In this document: positions 35,942 through 44,878 of the stretch, one piece after another
How positions within the stretch are numbered: position 1 is the first letter of the stretch
Layout of the letters: each line of letters opens with the position of its first letter
Assembly: GCF_039539445.1 (NCBI RefSeq)
Contig: NZ_BAABDD010000002.1
Location: forward strand, 248,001 to 312,000
Direction: 5' to 3'
Length of the DNA: 64,000 bases
Source of the DNA: Salinactinospora qingdaonensis
Lineage (GTDB): Bacteria > Actinomycetota > Actinomycetes > Streptosporangiales > Streptosporangiaceae
The notes under the pieces: generated by a model
Told to the model about the DNA's origin: nothing
The model's input: only the letters and a program-made list of their open reading frames with translations
Databases searched by the model: none
Program-made: the position numbers and the translations under genes

Positions 35942-36156
35942 GGCGTTCTCCTAGCTCAACCGAGGGGAAAGCGATCGGTGGGGCAGGGGCGGCGGTACCG
36001 TGCCGGCGGGCCGCTGGGTGCTCCCGCCCCGTCGCGCGCCGGCTACGGCGCGCATGCCCGTCTGAGCCTAGGAGCGGCCAGGCCGCGCCGACCTCGCCCG
36101 CGCGGTCGATTCACACGAGGGGCGAAAGAGGTACCCCTATCGCCAAAGGTCACTCG

Positions 36157-36202
36157 GTGGCGGTGGAGCCCACCGACTTTCGTCGGTGGGCTCCACCGCC
36201 AC
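36157..36202. terminator. 20-bp perfect stem-loop between divergent genes
   Basis: GTGGCGGTGGAGCCCACCGA pairs perfectly with 36183-36202 around a 6-nt CTTTCG loop. It lies between two genes pointing away from each other, where a terminator is not expected. It might shield two promoters from each other, act in a leader RNA, or be a leftover. The remaining bases of the 35942-36323 gap show nothing else I can support. Confidence 0.6.
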
Positions 36203-36323
36203 AGCGCACCGGCCACAATGATGTTCTTGCAGATCAGCGCGGCCGTATCGACGATGGTCGGTAGAGATCGCCCCCGGCCGCCGCCGATTCCACCGCTCGT
36301 GCCCCAGCCCTAGAATCCGCCCC

Positions 36324-37607
36324 ATGGGGCTGGATCGGGCATTGTCTTCTGCCATGCGTGCAGCACTGGACCGGGCGTGGCAGATATGGACGTGGGGGTG
36401 GCAGCGGCGCTACCGCGTCGCCGACTGGAGCTATGCGATCTGGTACTTTCCCTTCGTCGCCATGGGCAACGCCCTGGGCCAAGGCGCGAGGCCTTTCCCG
36501 CCCTTCGTGCCCGGCGGCCTGGAGCTTCCCTTCACGCTCACCGTGTTCCTGTTGCTGCCCGCTCTGGTCTCGCTGACGATCCTGTGGCGGCGCAGCAGAC
36601 CCGGCTACCTGCTGGCGCTGTCGGTGCTCCTGCTCTTCGGCTTCGCCAACTTCGTCCCGGCGACCATAGCGCTCTACAGCTACGCCGCCTGGTTCTCCGA
36701 CCGGCGCCGCCTGGCCCTGTGGAGCGGCGCGGTCCTGGCGGCGCTGTTGTTCAGCTATCCTCCGCTGAACTCGGAGGCGCCGACGTTCATGCTGGTCATC
36801 GTCGCGCTGGTGGTGCCACTGACCGTGGGGCTGTGGGCGGGCACCCGGCGCCAGCTCGTCGCTAACCTGCGCGAGCGCGCCGAGCGCCTCGAACGCGAGC
36901 AGCATCTCAAAGCCGAACGCGCCATCATCGCCGAGCGCACCCGTATCGCCCACGAGATGCACGACGTCGTCGCCCACCGGGTCAGTCTCATGGTGCTGCA
37001 CGCCGGCGGCTTGGAGGTTTCGGCCACCGACGGCCAGACTGCCCAGACCGCCGGGGTCATCCGCACCACCGGGCGCGAGGCCCTGGCCGAACTGCGCGAG
37101 ATCCTCGGCGTCCTGCGTGACGATCCCGCCGCCGCGGCCCCGACCGCGCCCCAGCCCGTGCTGGCCGACCTGCACCGGCTGATCGAGCAGTGGCGCACAG
37201 CGGGGATGGACGTGAGCTGGCACACGGGCGGGACGCCACGCCCGCTGTCGGTCCAGCTCGAACGCACGGCCTACCGGGCCGTGCAAGAGGGGTTGACCAA
37301 CGCCGCCAAGCACGCCCCCGCCACCGCGGTCGTGGCGCGGCTCGACTACGGCAGCGATGAACTGGCGGTCCTGGTCGCCAACGGGCCGCCTGCCACCCCC
37401 GTATCCGGCGACACCCGCCATGTCGCGCCGCCCGCCGGCGGCTATGGTCTCGCCGGATTGCATGAACGGGTCCTGCGGGTCGGCGGCCGGCTGTGCGCGG
37501 GGCCCACTGCCGATGGCGGCTGGCGGGTGCGCGCGGTACTGCCCGCCGCCCCCGTAGCCTCAGACGAGGCCCCACACAGCGATGGACCCTCGGTTGAGGG
37601 CCGATGA
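36324..37607 (+). CDS. Sensor histidine kinase (HisKA_3, NarL partner type)
   Basis: Kinase of 427 residues with four or five membrane segments in residues 35-170, a short coiled linker (RERAERLEREQHLKAERA), then the dimerisation domain IAERTRIAHEMHDVVAHRVSLM. The phosphorylated His is probably His213 in HEMHDVV. The C-terminal ATP-binding domain has EGLTNAAKHAP (N box) and GYGLAGLHERV (G box). It has no large sensor domain, so it likely senses the membrane itself or a membrane-borne signal. The response regulator follows after 12 bp, and the ABC exporter diverges upstream, a common arrangement for envelope or antibiotic stress. Confidence 0.93.
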   Translation: MGLDRALSSAMRAALDRAWQIWTWGWQRRYRVADWSYAIWYFPFVAMGNALGQGARPFPPFVPGGLELPFTLTVFLLLPALVSLTILWRRSRPGYLLALSVLLLFGFANFVPATIALYSYAAWFSDRRRLALWSGAVLAALLFSYPPLNSEAPTFMLVIVALVVPLTVGLWAGTRRQLVANLRERAERLEREQHLKAERAIIAERTRIAHEMHDVVAHRVSLMVLHAGGLEVSATDGQTAQTAGVIRTTGREALAELREILGVLRDDPAAAAPTAPQPVLADLHRLIEQWRTAGMDVSWHTGGTPRPLSVQLERTAYRAVQEGLTNAAKHAPATAVVARLDYGSDELAVLVANGPPATPVSGDTRHVAPPAGGYGLAGLHERVLRVGGRLCAGPTADGGWRVRAVLPAAPVASDEAPHSDGPSVEGR

Positions 37608-37619
37608 CGGGAGGGATAC

Positions 37620-38267
37620 GTGGTTCGGATCGTCGTGGTCGATGACGAGCAGCTTGTGCGTTCGGGACTGCGGATGATCCTGGAGTCCGCCGATGACATC
37701 GACGTCGTCGGGGAGGGTGCCGACGGCGCCGAGGCAGTGCGGCTCGCCCGCGAGCTGCACCCCGACGTCGTCCTCCTCGACATCCGCATGCCCGGTATCG
37801 ACGGTCTGGCTGCCACCGGCGAACTGGCGGCGCTGCCGCAGCCCCCCAAGGTCGTTCTGCTCACCACGTTCGATCTCGACGAGTACGTCCACCGGGCGCT
37901 GCGCGCCGGCGCGGTGGGGTTCCTCCTCAAAGACACCCCGCCCCGCGACCTCGTCGCGGCGATGCGCACCATCGACGAGGGCAACGCGATGTTGGCACCC
38001 AGCGTCACCAAGCGTATGCTGCGCCAGTTCGCCGCTTCGGTCTCTGACACCGCCACCGCGTCGGCGTGTCGGTTGGACGTCCTCAGCGAGCGGGAGCGCG
38101 CCGTGCTCACCGCGGTGGCCGCCGGCATGTCCAATGCCGAGACAGGGCGAGAGTTGGGCATGCGGGAGGCCACGGTCAAAGCCCATGTCAGCCGGATTCT
38201 GGCCAAACTGGAGCTGAGCAACCGCGTCCAAGCGGCGATCCTGGCCCATGACGCCGGCTGGGTTTGA
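37620..38267 (+). CDS. Response regulator, NarL/LuxR type
   Basis: Regulator of 215 residues from GTG 37620, with GGGAGGGA upstream. The receiver domain has the acidic pocket (VVVDDEQLV), the phosphorylated Asp54 in VVLLDIRMPGIDG, Thr in LLTTFDLDEYV and Lys in FLLKDTPPRDL. The C-terminal LuxR-type helix-turn-helix runs from LSEREREAV-like LSERERAVLTAVAAGM to ATVKAHVSRILAKL. It forms a two-component pair with the kinase just upstream; the likely target is the divergent ABC exporter. Confidence 0.95.
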   Translation: MVRIVVVDDEQLVRSGLRMILESADDIDVVGEGADGAEAVRLARELHPDVVLLDIRMPGIDGLAATGELAALPQPPKVVLLTTFDLDEYVHRALRAGAVGFLLKDTPPRDLVAAMRTIDEGNAMLAPSVTKRMLRQFAASVSDTATASACRLDVLSERERAVLTAVAAGMSNAETGRELGMREATVKAHVSRILAKLELSNRVQAAILAHDAGWV

Positions 38268-38388
38268 TCACGGCCACCTCACCCTCCATGGTCTAACGCC
38301 GGCGTCGCCCTAACGGGGGAAGCACCCTCTTAACCTCGGCAGCCGGTGTCGTCGGCGCTGCGTGCGAGCGTGAACTGCACGAATACTC

Positions 38389-38408
38389 CATACCGACCGC
38401 GTGGTATG
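38389..38408. promoter_or_regulatory. Operator-like inverted repeat upstream of the kinase-like gene
   Basis: CATACC-GACCGCGT-GGTATG has perfect 6-bp arms and lies about 114 bp before the next gene start, next to an A+T-rich stretch (GTGTATATTTCC, 38423-38434) that could hold a -10 box. A TetR-type repressor is one possibility. Confidence 0.35.
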
Positions 38409-38521
38409 TACAGGTGGTCTCCTGGTGTATATTTCCTGAGGCCAAGCATGGATACCGTCTGGTCGGTTTTGGCGGGGAGTGCCACAATCGGCGGGACCGT
38501 GAGTTGAGGGAGCTGATAGGT

Positions 38522-39535
38522 GTGCCGAATCCTCCGGGGTTGGACCTTTTCCGCCTGCGCGAGTATCTCGACACCCACCGTCCGGGCCTGGTGCGCGGGG
38601 AGCTGACCGGTGAGGTCATCGCCGGTGGGCGTTCCAACCTGACCTATGACGTCACCGACGGTCACGGCCGCTGGGTGGTGCGCCGCCCTCCGCTGGGTCA
38701 CGTGCTGCCCACCGCCCACGACATGGGCCGCGAATACCGGGTCAGCACCGCGCTGGCCGACACGCCGGTCCCGGTGCCGCCCACCGTGGTGCTGTGTGAG
38801 GACACCGACGTCATCGGCGCCCCCTTCTACGTCATGGAGTACGTGGCGGGCACCCCCTACCGCGATGCCGCGGAGCTGGCCGCGCTGGGCCCCGACCGCA
38901 CCCGCGCCATCGCCTTCTGCCTCATCGACACCCTCGTCGACCTGCACGCGGTGGACCCGACTGCGGTGGGCCTGGCCGACTTCGGCCGCCCCCAGGGCTT
39001 TCTGGAGCGCCAGGTGCGCCGTTGGAACAAGCAGTTGGCCGCCTCCCGCTCCCGCGACCTGCCCGGCGCCGACGAGCTCCACGACCGCCTCGCCACGGCG
39101 CTGCCTACCTCCCCCGATCCCGCCATCGTCCACGGCGACTACCGTCTCGACAACGTCTTGGTCGGGCCCGACCAGCGCATCACCGCCGTCCTCGACTGGG
39201 AGATGTCCACCCTCGGCGATCCCCTCACCGACCTGGCGCTCATCGTGGCCTACACCAATCGTCAACTCCCGCCCGGCATCGTCGCCAGCACCAGCGGCGA
39301 CGCGCCCGGCTACCCTGGCGTCGACGAGCTGGTCGCCCGCTACGCCCAACGCTCGGGCCGCGACGTCTCCAACCTGGACTGGTATGTGGGACTGGCCTAC
39401 TTCAAGCTCGCGGTGATCCTCGAAGGCATCCACTACCGCTACACCCAGGGCCAGACTGTGGGCGAGAACTTCGACCGCATCGGTGAGGCCGTCCCGCCCC
39501 TCATCGCCAGCGGTCTCGAACACGTCTCCGGCTGA
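38522..39535 (+). CDS. Aminoglycoside-phosphotransferase-fold kinase (ACAD10/11 N-terminal type)
   Basis: Protein of 337 residues of the APH/choline-kinase fold. GTG 38522 is chosen because VPNPPGLDLFRLREYL is where family proteins begin; GAGGGA lies about 11 nt upstream, and an open frame continues to 38414. The Brenner-type catalytic loop is IVHGDYRLDNVLV and the metal motif is VLDWEMSTLGDPLTDLA. The N-lobe has GGRSNLTYDV. This subgroup resembles the kinase part of ACAD10/ACAD11 and is often found near acyl-CoA dehydrogenases, where it phosphorylates hydroxy-fatty acyl groups. It is not a likely antibiotic resistance enzyme. Fatty-acid genes follow downstream. Confidence 0.85.
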   Translation: MPNPPGLDLFRLREYLDTHRPGLVRGELTGEVIAGGRSNLTYDVTDGHGRWVVRRPPLGHVLPTAHDMGREYRVSTALADTPVPVPPTVVLCEDTDVIGAPFYVMEYVAGTPYRDAAELAALGPDRTRAIAFCLIDTLVDLHAVDPTAVGLADFGRPQGFLERQVRRWNKQLAASRSRDLPGADELHDRLATALPTSPDPAIVHGDYRLDNVLVGPDQRITAVLDWEMSTLGDPLTDLALIVAYTNRQLPPGIVASTSGDAPGYPGVDELVARYAQRSGRDVSNLDWYVGLAYFKLAVILEGIHYRYTQGQTVGENFDRIGEAVPPLIASGLEHVSG

Positions 39536-39764
39536 GGCCACCTACCACGCCCCCCACACCGCCTCGGGCAACTAGGAGCTCCCGCTGCCCATACCCTTCG
39601 AGTTCGACCTCGCCCAGACGCGGCTGCCGCTGTAAGTAAGTCGCGGTGCTCGCACGCGCCGTGTCTGGGTGGCCTCGGTTCGAGGAACGCACCGTAGCTC
39701 GGTACCCTGCTGTGCGTTCTTGACTGGTCTTTTGCTGCCCGCAGCACTTCGGAGGTGCCGCCCT

Positions 39765-40469
39765 ATGTCCCGCTCGGTTCTGGTCACCGGAGGCAACCGG
39801 GGAATCGGCCTGGCCATCGCCCGCGGCTTCGCCGGCGTCGGCGACGACGTGGCCGTGACCCACCGCTCCGGCGAACCGCCAGAGGGGCTGTTCGGCGTCC
39901 ACTGCGACATTACTGACACCGCCCAGGTCGACGCCGCCTTCAAGCGCGTCGAGGAGGAACACGGGCCGGTGGAGGTCCTGGTCGCCAACGCCGGCATCAC
40001 CAAGGACCAACTCCTCGCCCTGATGAACGAGGAGGACTTCTCCGCCGTCCTCGACACCAACCTCACCGGCGCGTTCCGCGTGGCCAAGCGGGCAGTGCGG
40101 GGCATGATGCGCAAACGCTCCGGACGTATCGTCCTCATCTCCTCGGTGGTGGGCCTGCTCGGCTCCGGCGGCCAGGCCAACTACGCCGCCTCCAAGGCCG
40201 GGCTCGTCGGCTTCGCCCGTTCGCTCGCCCGCGAGCTGGGCTCGCGCAACATCACGGTCAACGTCGTCGCCCCCGGATTCGTCGAGACCGACATGACCGC
40301 CCAGTTGCCCCAGGAGCGCCAAGACGAGATCAAGGGCACCGTGCCCCTCGGACGTTTTGGGCGGGCCGACGAGGTCGCCGCCGCCGTACGCTTCCTCGCC
40401 AGCGAGGAGGCCGCCTACATCACCGGAGCGATCATCCCTGTCGACGGCGGCATGGGCATGGGCCACTAG
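39765..40469 (+). CDS. fabG: 3-oxoacyl-ACP reductase
   Basis: Short-chain dehydrogenase of 234 residues; ATG 39765 follows GGAGG. It has the NADPH site VTGGNRGIGLAIA, NAG in LVANAGITKD, and the catalytic Ser, Tyr and Lys in LISSVVGLLGSGGQANYAASKAG. VAPGFVETDMT and the C-terminal DGGMGMGH are typical of FabG/MabA. It reduces beta-ketoacyl-ACP in type II fatty acid synthesis. Its partner fabI lies 94 bp downstream, the same pairing as mabA-inhA in mycobacteria and fabG-fabI in streptomycetes, which strengthens the name. Confidence 0.93.
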   Translation: MSRSVLVTGGNRGIGLAIARGFAGVGDDVAVTHRSGEPPEGLFGVHCDITDTAQVDAAFKRVEEEHGPVEVLVANAGITKDQLLALMNEEDFSAVLDTNLTGAFRVAKRAVRGMMRKRSGRIVLISSVVGLLGSGGQANYAASKAGLVGFARSLARELGSRNITVNVVAPGFVETDMTAQLPQERQDEIKGTVPLGRFGRADEVAAAVRFLASEEAAYITGAIIPVDGGMGMGH

Positions 40470-40563
40470 CGCCCTTCCCACCCTCGCCCCCCGACCGGCC
40501 CGCACGGGCCGGGAGCCGCCCGAGCGGCTCGCACCGAGCAACTAACACAGGACTGAGGAAGCC

Positions 40564-41328
40564 ATGGGAATCATCGAGGGCAAGCGAATCCTCGTTACCG
40601 GGGTGATCACCGAGAGTTCGATCGCCTACCACGTCGCCCGGCTGTGCCAGGAGCAGGGCGCCACCGTCGTGCTCACCGGCTACGGCCGGCTCAGCCTCGT
40701 CGAGCGCATCGCCAAACGCCTCCCTGAGCAGGCGCCGGTGCTCGAGCTCGACGTCACCGACACCGGCCACCTCGACAGCCTCGCCGACCGGATCAGCGAG
40801 CACGTCGGCGGCTTGGACGGGGTCGTCCACTCCATCGGCTACACACCCCCCGACGCCTTGGGAGGGAATTTCCTCAACACCGAGTGGGACGACGTCGCCA
40901 CCGCGATGCACACCTCCGCCTACTCGCTGAAATCGCTCACCACTTCCGTGTTGCCGCTGATGAAGGACGGCGGTTCCGTGGTGGCCATGGACTTCGACGC
41001 CACCGTGGCCTACCCCGTCTACGACTGGATGGGCGTGGCCAAGGCCAGCCTGGAGGCCACTTCGCGCTACCTCGCCCGTTACCTGGGTGAGCAGCGGGTC
41101 CGCGTCAACCTGGTCTCGTCTGGCCCCCTCGCCACGATGGCGGCGCGCAGCATCCCCGGCTTCGACAACCTCGCCGCACGCTGGCCCGAGCGCGCCCCCC
41201 TGGGCTGGGATCTGAGCGATCCGGAACCGGCCGCGCGCGGCGTCGTTGCGTTGCTCTCAGACTGGTTTCCCGCAACGACCGGTGAACTCGTCCATGTCGA
41301 CGGTGGTTTTCACGCCATCGGAGCTTAG
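40564..41328 (+). CDS. fabI: Enoyl-ACP reductase (NADH), FabI/InhA type
   Basis: Protein of 254 residues performing the last step of each fatty-acid elongation round. It has the glycine-rich loop in ILVTGVITESSIAYHVA, typical of FabI/InhA rather than FabG, the SIGY motif (VHSIGYTPPDALGG), and the catalytic Tyr-x6-Lys in YDWMGVAKASLEA. LVSSGPLATMAARSIPGF is the substrate loop. It is the target type of triclosan and isoniazid-class inhibitors. It follows fabG and is closed by a strong hairpin. Confidence 0.95.
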   Translation: MGIIEGKRILVTGVITESSIAYHVARLCQEQGATVVLTGYGRLSLVERIAKRLPEQAPVLELDVTDTGHLDSLADRISEHVGGLDGVVHSIGYTPPDALGGNFLNTEWDDVATAMHTSAYSLKSLTTSVLPLMKDGGSVVAMDFDATVAYPVYDWMGVAKASLEATSRYLARYLGEQRVRVNLVSSGPLATMAARSIPGFDNLAARWPERAPLGWDLSDPEPAARGVVALLSDWFPATTGELVHVDGGFHAIGA

Positions 41329-41343
41329 GCTTTTCCCGATCGG

Positions 41344-41383
41344 GCAGGAGTGGGCGTCCCGCGTGCGGGGCGCCCACTCCTGC
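41344..41383 (+). terminator. Hairpin terminator after fabI
   Basis: GCAGGAGTGGGCG and its complement pair over 13 bp, continued by one G-U pair and CCCGC/GCGGG around a GT tip, about 19 bp in all, starting 16 bp after the fabI stop. Confidence 0.85.
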
Positions 41384-41417
41384 GAGCCGACCACGAGTCG
41401 AATAGGGGAGACCCGCC

Positions 41418-42179
41418 ATGGATTTGGGGCTCGACGGGGCCAGGGCTGTCGTCACGGGAGCCAGCCGCGGCATCGGCCGCGCGATCGCCCAAGTTCTCGC
41501 TGATGAAGGTGCTGACCTGGCGATCTGCGCCCGTTCGGCCGGGCCGCTGGAGGAAGCCGCCGACCAGTTGCGCGCCCAAGGCACAACGGTGGTCGCTGAG
41601 GCTCTCGACGTCTCCGAGGCCGCCGCCATGCGCGCCTTCATCGAGCGTGCCGCCGCCGAGTTGGGCGGAATCGACATCCTGGTCTCCAATGTCTCCGGAG
41701 GCAGCGCTGCCACCGCGGATCAGTGGGAGCGCAACGTCGCCACCGACCTCATGCCGTTCGTGCGCATGACCGCCGACGCCGAACCCTACCTGGCCGAGTC
41801 CACGCGCGGCGGCGCCATCGTCCTCATCTCGACCACCTCGGCCCTGCACACTGGCACCCCCTCCGGCCCCAAGGCCTACGGCCCGATCAAGGCTGCGCTG
41901 AACCACTACGCCGCCTCGCTGGCGCGCACGCTGCCGGAGAAGGGAATCCGGGTCAACACTGTCTCACCGGGGCCGATCGAGTTCGAGGGCGGCGGATGGG
42001 CGCGGCGCCGACAGAAGGACCCCGAGTTTTACGAGCAGATCCGTTCCCGTATCCCGTGTGGCCGGATGGGTGCCCCCGAGGAGGTCGCCCGCGCGGTGGC
42101 CTTCCTGGCCAGCCCGATGGCGAGCTTCATCAGCGGGGCTAATCTCGTGATCGACGGCGGGTTCGTGGACCGCGTCTAG
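41418..42179 (+). CDS. Short-chain dehydrogenase/reductase (SDR)
   Basis: SDR of 253 residues starting at ATG 41418. Cofactor site: VTGASRGIGRAIA. Then LVSNVSGGSAAT, Ser in LISTTSAL, and catalytic Tyr and Lys in KAYGPIKAALNHY. The sequence of GPIEFEGGGWARRRQKDPEFYE is typical of a 3-oxoacyl-ACP reductase-like SDR group found next to fabG-fabI in actinobacteria. The substrate is not known. It lies after the fabI terminator, so it may have its own promoter. Confidence 0.88.
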   Translation: MDLGLDGARAVVTGASRGIGRAIAQVLADEGADLAICARSAGPLEEAADQLRAQGTTVVAEALDVSEAAAMRAFIERAAAELGGIDILVSNVSGGSAATADQWERNVATDLMPFVRMTADAEPYLAESTRGGAIVLISTTSALHTGTPSGPKAYGPIKAALNHYAASLARTLPEKGIRVNTVSPGPIEFEGGGWARRRQKDPEFYEQIRSRIPCGRMGAPEEVARAVAFLASPMASFISGANLVIDGGFVDRV

Positions 42180-42381
42180 CCGCCGCGGCAGGCTCCCGTC
42201 GTATCCGCGGGCGCTGGTGTCGGGCTGGGCTCGGCCGCAGAGGAGCGGCAGGTCCGCCGAAGCGGGGCTGCGTCGCGCCCGCACCCCTGCCCGAGAAGCG
42301 CCGGCCTGTCCACTCGCGTCAGCGAGGGGAAGCCGCGTCGTTTTCCCGACGCGGGGCGCCACTGGAGTGCTGTTGCTCGGA

Positions 42382-42513
42382 CGGTGGGGGATAGGGTGTC
42401 TTCGTTGCTCGTGCCTCGATCGCTGCGCGATTTCGCCAGTCTGGGGGCGACCGCGGACGCACTCACCGGCTTGCGCCCGCCGCCTGTCCTGGCCGCCCGT
42501 CTGAAAAAACAGC
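42382..42513 (+). repeat. Dispersed intergenic repeat, copy A
   Basis: Most divergent of three copies. The core reads CTCGTGCCTCGATCGCTGCGC and goes on into a Pro/Arg-coding-like stretch that ends GTCTGAAAAAACAGCC, comparable to the end of copy B. The stem GATCGC-TGC-GCGATT keeps pairing by a G-T pair. It lies between convergent genes. The remaining bases of 42180-42381 hold no gene I can support. Confidence 0.7.
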
Positions 42514-42522
42514 CTCTAACGG

Positions 42523-43353
42523 TTAGTGAACCATGCGCCAGGCGTGGGGGTCGCCGAGGGAGTCGGTGAAGGCATAGCGCAGCCCGTCGCCGGTAAGAGC
42601 CAGCAAGGTCGCCGACGAGGTCGCCCACACGCGACCGCCGTCGAGCTCGACGCGGGCGACGATGGCGGAGGGATCGTCGGCCCCGCTGCCGGTTCCAGCG
42701 GTGCGGGCGCCGGAACCGGCAGCGGTATCGATGAGTTCGGCCCAGGCGCCCCAGATGGTGTAGGGGTCGGTGGCTGTGCGCAGCAGCTCCGCGTCCGGGC
42801 GCGGACGGCGGTGGGCGAACAACGGGGCGAAGCGTTGCGCGCGCGGTTCGGCCGCGTCGAGACCGGTGTTGACGATCACGCTGACCCCCCGGGGCAGCGC
42901 CCGCTCGGTGAGGTCGGCGCCGTCCCAGGTGGACAGCGTCGCTGCCTCGGCGTCGGCACGCAGCAGGTGGAAGGGGTCGAAGGCGTCCAAGTCAGTGCCG
43001 TCCAAGCGGAGCTCGGCACTGTCGGCGGCCAGCAGCGGAAGCTCACCTCTGCTGCGCTTGGCGCGGGCGGGAGCGACAGTGGAGTCCAAGACGGGGCGGC
43101 GCCCGTGGAACGGCTCGGCGGTGACACGGCCGTTGAGGACCGCACCCAAGCGGGGCGAGGCTGCGGCGGGGGCGGGGTGAGCGGCCAGCCATGTGCCGCC
43201 GGCGTGCCGGTCGCGCCCGCCCAGGAGACCGGGCCGCTCGGGCCAGTGCCGGGCCGGCGGCTCCCAGGCGCGGTCGGTCATCTCGTCGCGGAGCGCGGCG
43301 ACGAGCAGCGGCACGTCAGCGCTGGGATCGTGGCTGACGATCACGGTGCACAT
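42523..43353 (-). CDS. NRDE/TANGO2-family protein
   Basis: Protein of 276 residues starting MCTVIVSHDPSADVPLLVAALRDE at ATG 43353, with GAGG and AAGGAG upstream. The start MCTVIV followed by N/S-RDE-type (here LRDEMTDRAW) is typical of the NRDE/TANGO2 family, an Ntn-hydrolase-like fold in which Cys2 is the exposed nucleophile. Human TANGO2 has been linked to lipid and haem handling; bacterial roles are unclear. The rest has GTWLAAHPA and VIVNTGLDA, comparable to other members. The frame is open far upstream to 44061, but that translation is low-complexity. Confidence 0.8.
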   Translation of the reverse strand: MCTVIVSHDPSADVPLLVAALRDEMTDRAWEPPARHWPERPGLLGGRDRHAGGTWLAAHPAPAAASPRLGAVLNGRVTAEPFHGRRPVLDSTVAPARAKRSRGELPLLAADSAELRLDGTDLDAFDPFHLLRADAEAATLSTWDGADLTERALPRGVSVIVNTGLDAAEPRAQRFAPLFAHRRPRPDAELLRTATDPYTIWGAWAELIDTAAGSGARTAGTGSGADDPSAIVARVELDGGRVWATSSATLLALTGDGLRYAFTDSLGDPHAWRMVH

Positions 43354-43914
43354 CGGAGCCTCTTTCTCCTTCCTCGCGCCGCGCGGGGTCGACGGCGCAG
43401 CCCCGCCAGTATTCAGCTCCGCCCTCTTGGCTGGAACAGGTGGGGTGCCCGCGAGCTTCCCGGAATGGCAAGGCGGGGAAACCGGCTCGCGGCAGTCGCG
43501 GGACGATCCCGCGTTCGGGGGTGGTCCTCGCAGGGCGCCGGGAGGGCGACAGCAGCGCTCGTGCGGTGCCGAGCGGGCGAGAAGGCAAGGGGCGGGGCAG
43601 GGGCGAGCCGGCGCTCGCCCCCACACGTGCCCCAACGGTTGCGCCACGGTCGAGGGAGGTAGTGCCGCGCGGCGAGGGGCCGGGACGGTGCTATGCGCGC
43701 TGGGCGGGCCGGGCCGCCCGCAGTGGACCGGATGCGGCCATGCAGGGGTACGCTCCTGGGAGCAGCTCCGAGCGCCGCAGGCCGGCCCCGGGCCGCGGCG
43801 CGGCCTGCACGACGGGGCGGTGCCCTGGGCGTCTCGGTGCCGCGCTAGGCGACCTCCCCAGGGGGTTCCCGTCCGGCTTCCCACGGGCAGCGGTGTCTCT
43901 TGGGGGCCGACGCC
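43354..43914. other. Intergenic region, no gene seen
   Basis: G+C-rich DNA with many overlapping Arg/Gly/Pro-rich frames, none with a ribosome site or protein-like sequence. It is upstream of the NRDE-type gene and holds its promoter. It borders copy B of the dispersed repeat. Confidence 0.5.
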
Positions 43915-44065
43915 AGGTTCTGTCTTTTGGACAGACGGTGAGGGCCGGCGGTGGGCGGACGGGGGTGAGCGCCTGCCGCTGTCGCCTTCGCAGGCCGGTG
44001 AGATCGCCCAGCGATCGAGGCAGGAGCCAACGAAGAACACCCCCACAGCCCCACACCCCAACCGT
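43915..44065 (-). repeat. Dispersed intergenic repeat, copy B
   Basis: On the minus strand it runs from GGTTGGGGTGTGGGGCTGTG through GGTGTTCTTCGTTGGCTC and CCTCGATCGCTGGGCGATCT to a tail with CTGTCCAAAAGACAGAACC. The first 70 bp match copy C closely. Stem: GATCGC-TGG-GCGATC, same arms as copy C with a changed loop. Confidence 0.8.
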
Positions 44066-44079
44066 TGGCACAGTAGAGC

Positions 44080-44823
44080 CTAGACGGGGGGCCAGGGCAG
44101 GGCGGGCCAGTCGGGGGAGGGGTAGGGGTAGACGCTGTGCTCGCACAGGAGGTCCACTCGGGCGCGGGTGGCGTAGCACTCGGGTTCGGTCAAGTGGCGG
44201 GCCAACTCCTGTGAGACCGTGCTTTCGGGGGAGGCCAACAGCTCGCGCAGTCGGTGCAGGCCCGCCAGAGCGTCTGGGGGCAGTGGCTGTCCCTGCCACT
44301 GCCACAGCACCGTGCGCAGCTTGTACTCTTCGGCGAAGGCGACGCCGTGGTCACAGCCGTAGAGGTGACCGTCAGTCGTGGGCAGCAGGTGACCGATTTT
44401 GCGGTCGGAATTGTTGATGACGGCGTCGAAGACGGCCATGCGCCGCAACCCGGCATGCTCTTGGCTGCGGGAGAGCTCCACGAGGTCAACAGTGGTGTCG
44501 CCCTCGATCCACAACTGGACCATCCCCTCACCGAAGGGACCGTCGCGGTAGACGGTGGGCGGGACCACGTGCCACTCCAACGCCTCGGAAACGGCGTAGG
44601 CGGCAGTCTCCCGCCCAGCTAGGGTCCCGTCGGGGAAGTCCCACAGGGGCCGTTCGCCGGCCACCGGCTTGTACACACACGCCGCACTGCGCGCGCCGTC
44701 GGAGACGGTGCAATACAGGGTCGCGTTCGATGCCTCCACCAGGCGCCCACTGACCGTCAAATCGCCGTTGCGGAGCAGATCAACGGCCTCGGTGGCAGTA
44801 CTACCATCGAATGACGCGGTCAT
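44080..44823 (-). CDS. SCO1664-family protein (kinase-like fold)
   Basis: Protein of 247 residues from ATG 44823, with AGGGGGT 5 nt upstream. It matches the actinobacterial SCO1664 family, with a distant phosphatidylinositol-kinase-like fold: CVYKPVAGERPLWDFPDGTLAGRETAAYAVSEAL (substrate or nucleotide loop), MAVFDAVINNSDRKIGHLL (catalytic-loop-like Asp/Asn/Asp) and YGCDHGVAFAEE (metal-loop-like Asp). The biochemical role is unknown. It is last in a leftward set with the DUF3090 protein and a phosphatase, an order conserved in many actinobacteria. Confidence 0.85.
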   Translation of the reverse strand: MTASFDGSTATEAVDLLRNGDLTVSGRLVEASNATLYCTVSDGARSAACVYKPVAGERPLWDFPDGTLAGRETAAYAVSEALEWHVVPPTVYRDGPFGEGMVQLWIEGDTTVDLVELSRSQEHAGLRRMAVFDAVINNSDRKIGHLLPTTDGHLYGCDHGVAFAEEYKLRTVLWQWQGQPLPPDALAGLHRLRELLASPESTVSQELARHLTEPECYATRARVDLLCEHSVYPYPSPDWPALPWPPV

Positions 44824-44878
44824 GACACCCCCTGCGGTTGTGGTCGGCTCCAGCGGGACCGCCCCTGGCACCAGTGCG

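Noticed and set aside
38522..39535. Antibiotic resistance by aminoglycoside phosphotransferase
   Set aside because: The sequence fits the ACAD10/11-type kinase subgroup, and neighbouring genes are fatty-acid related.
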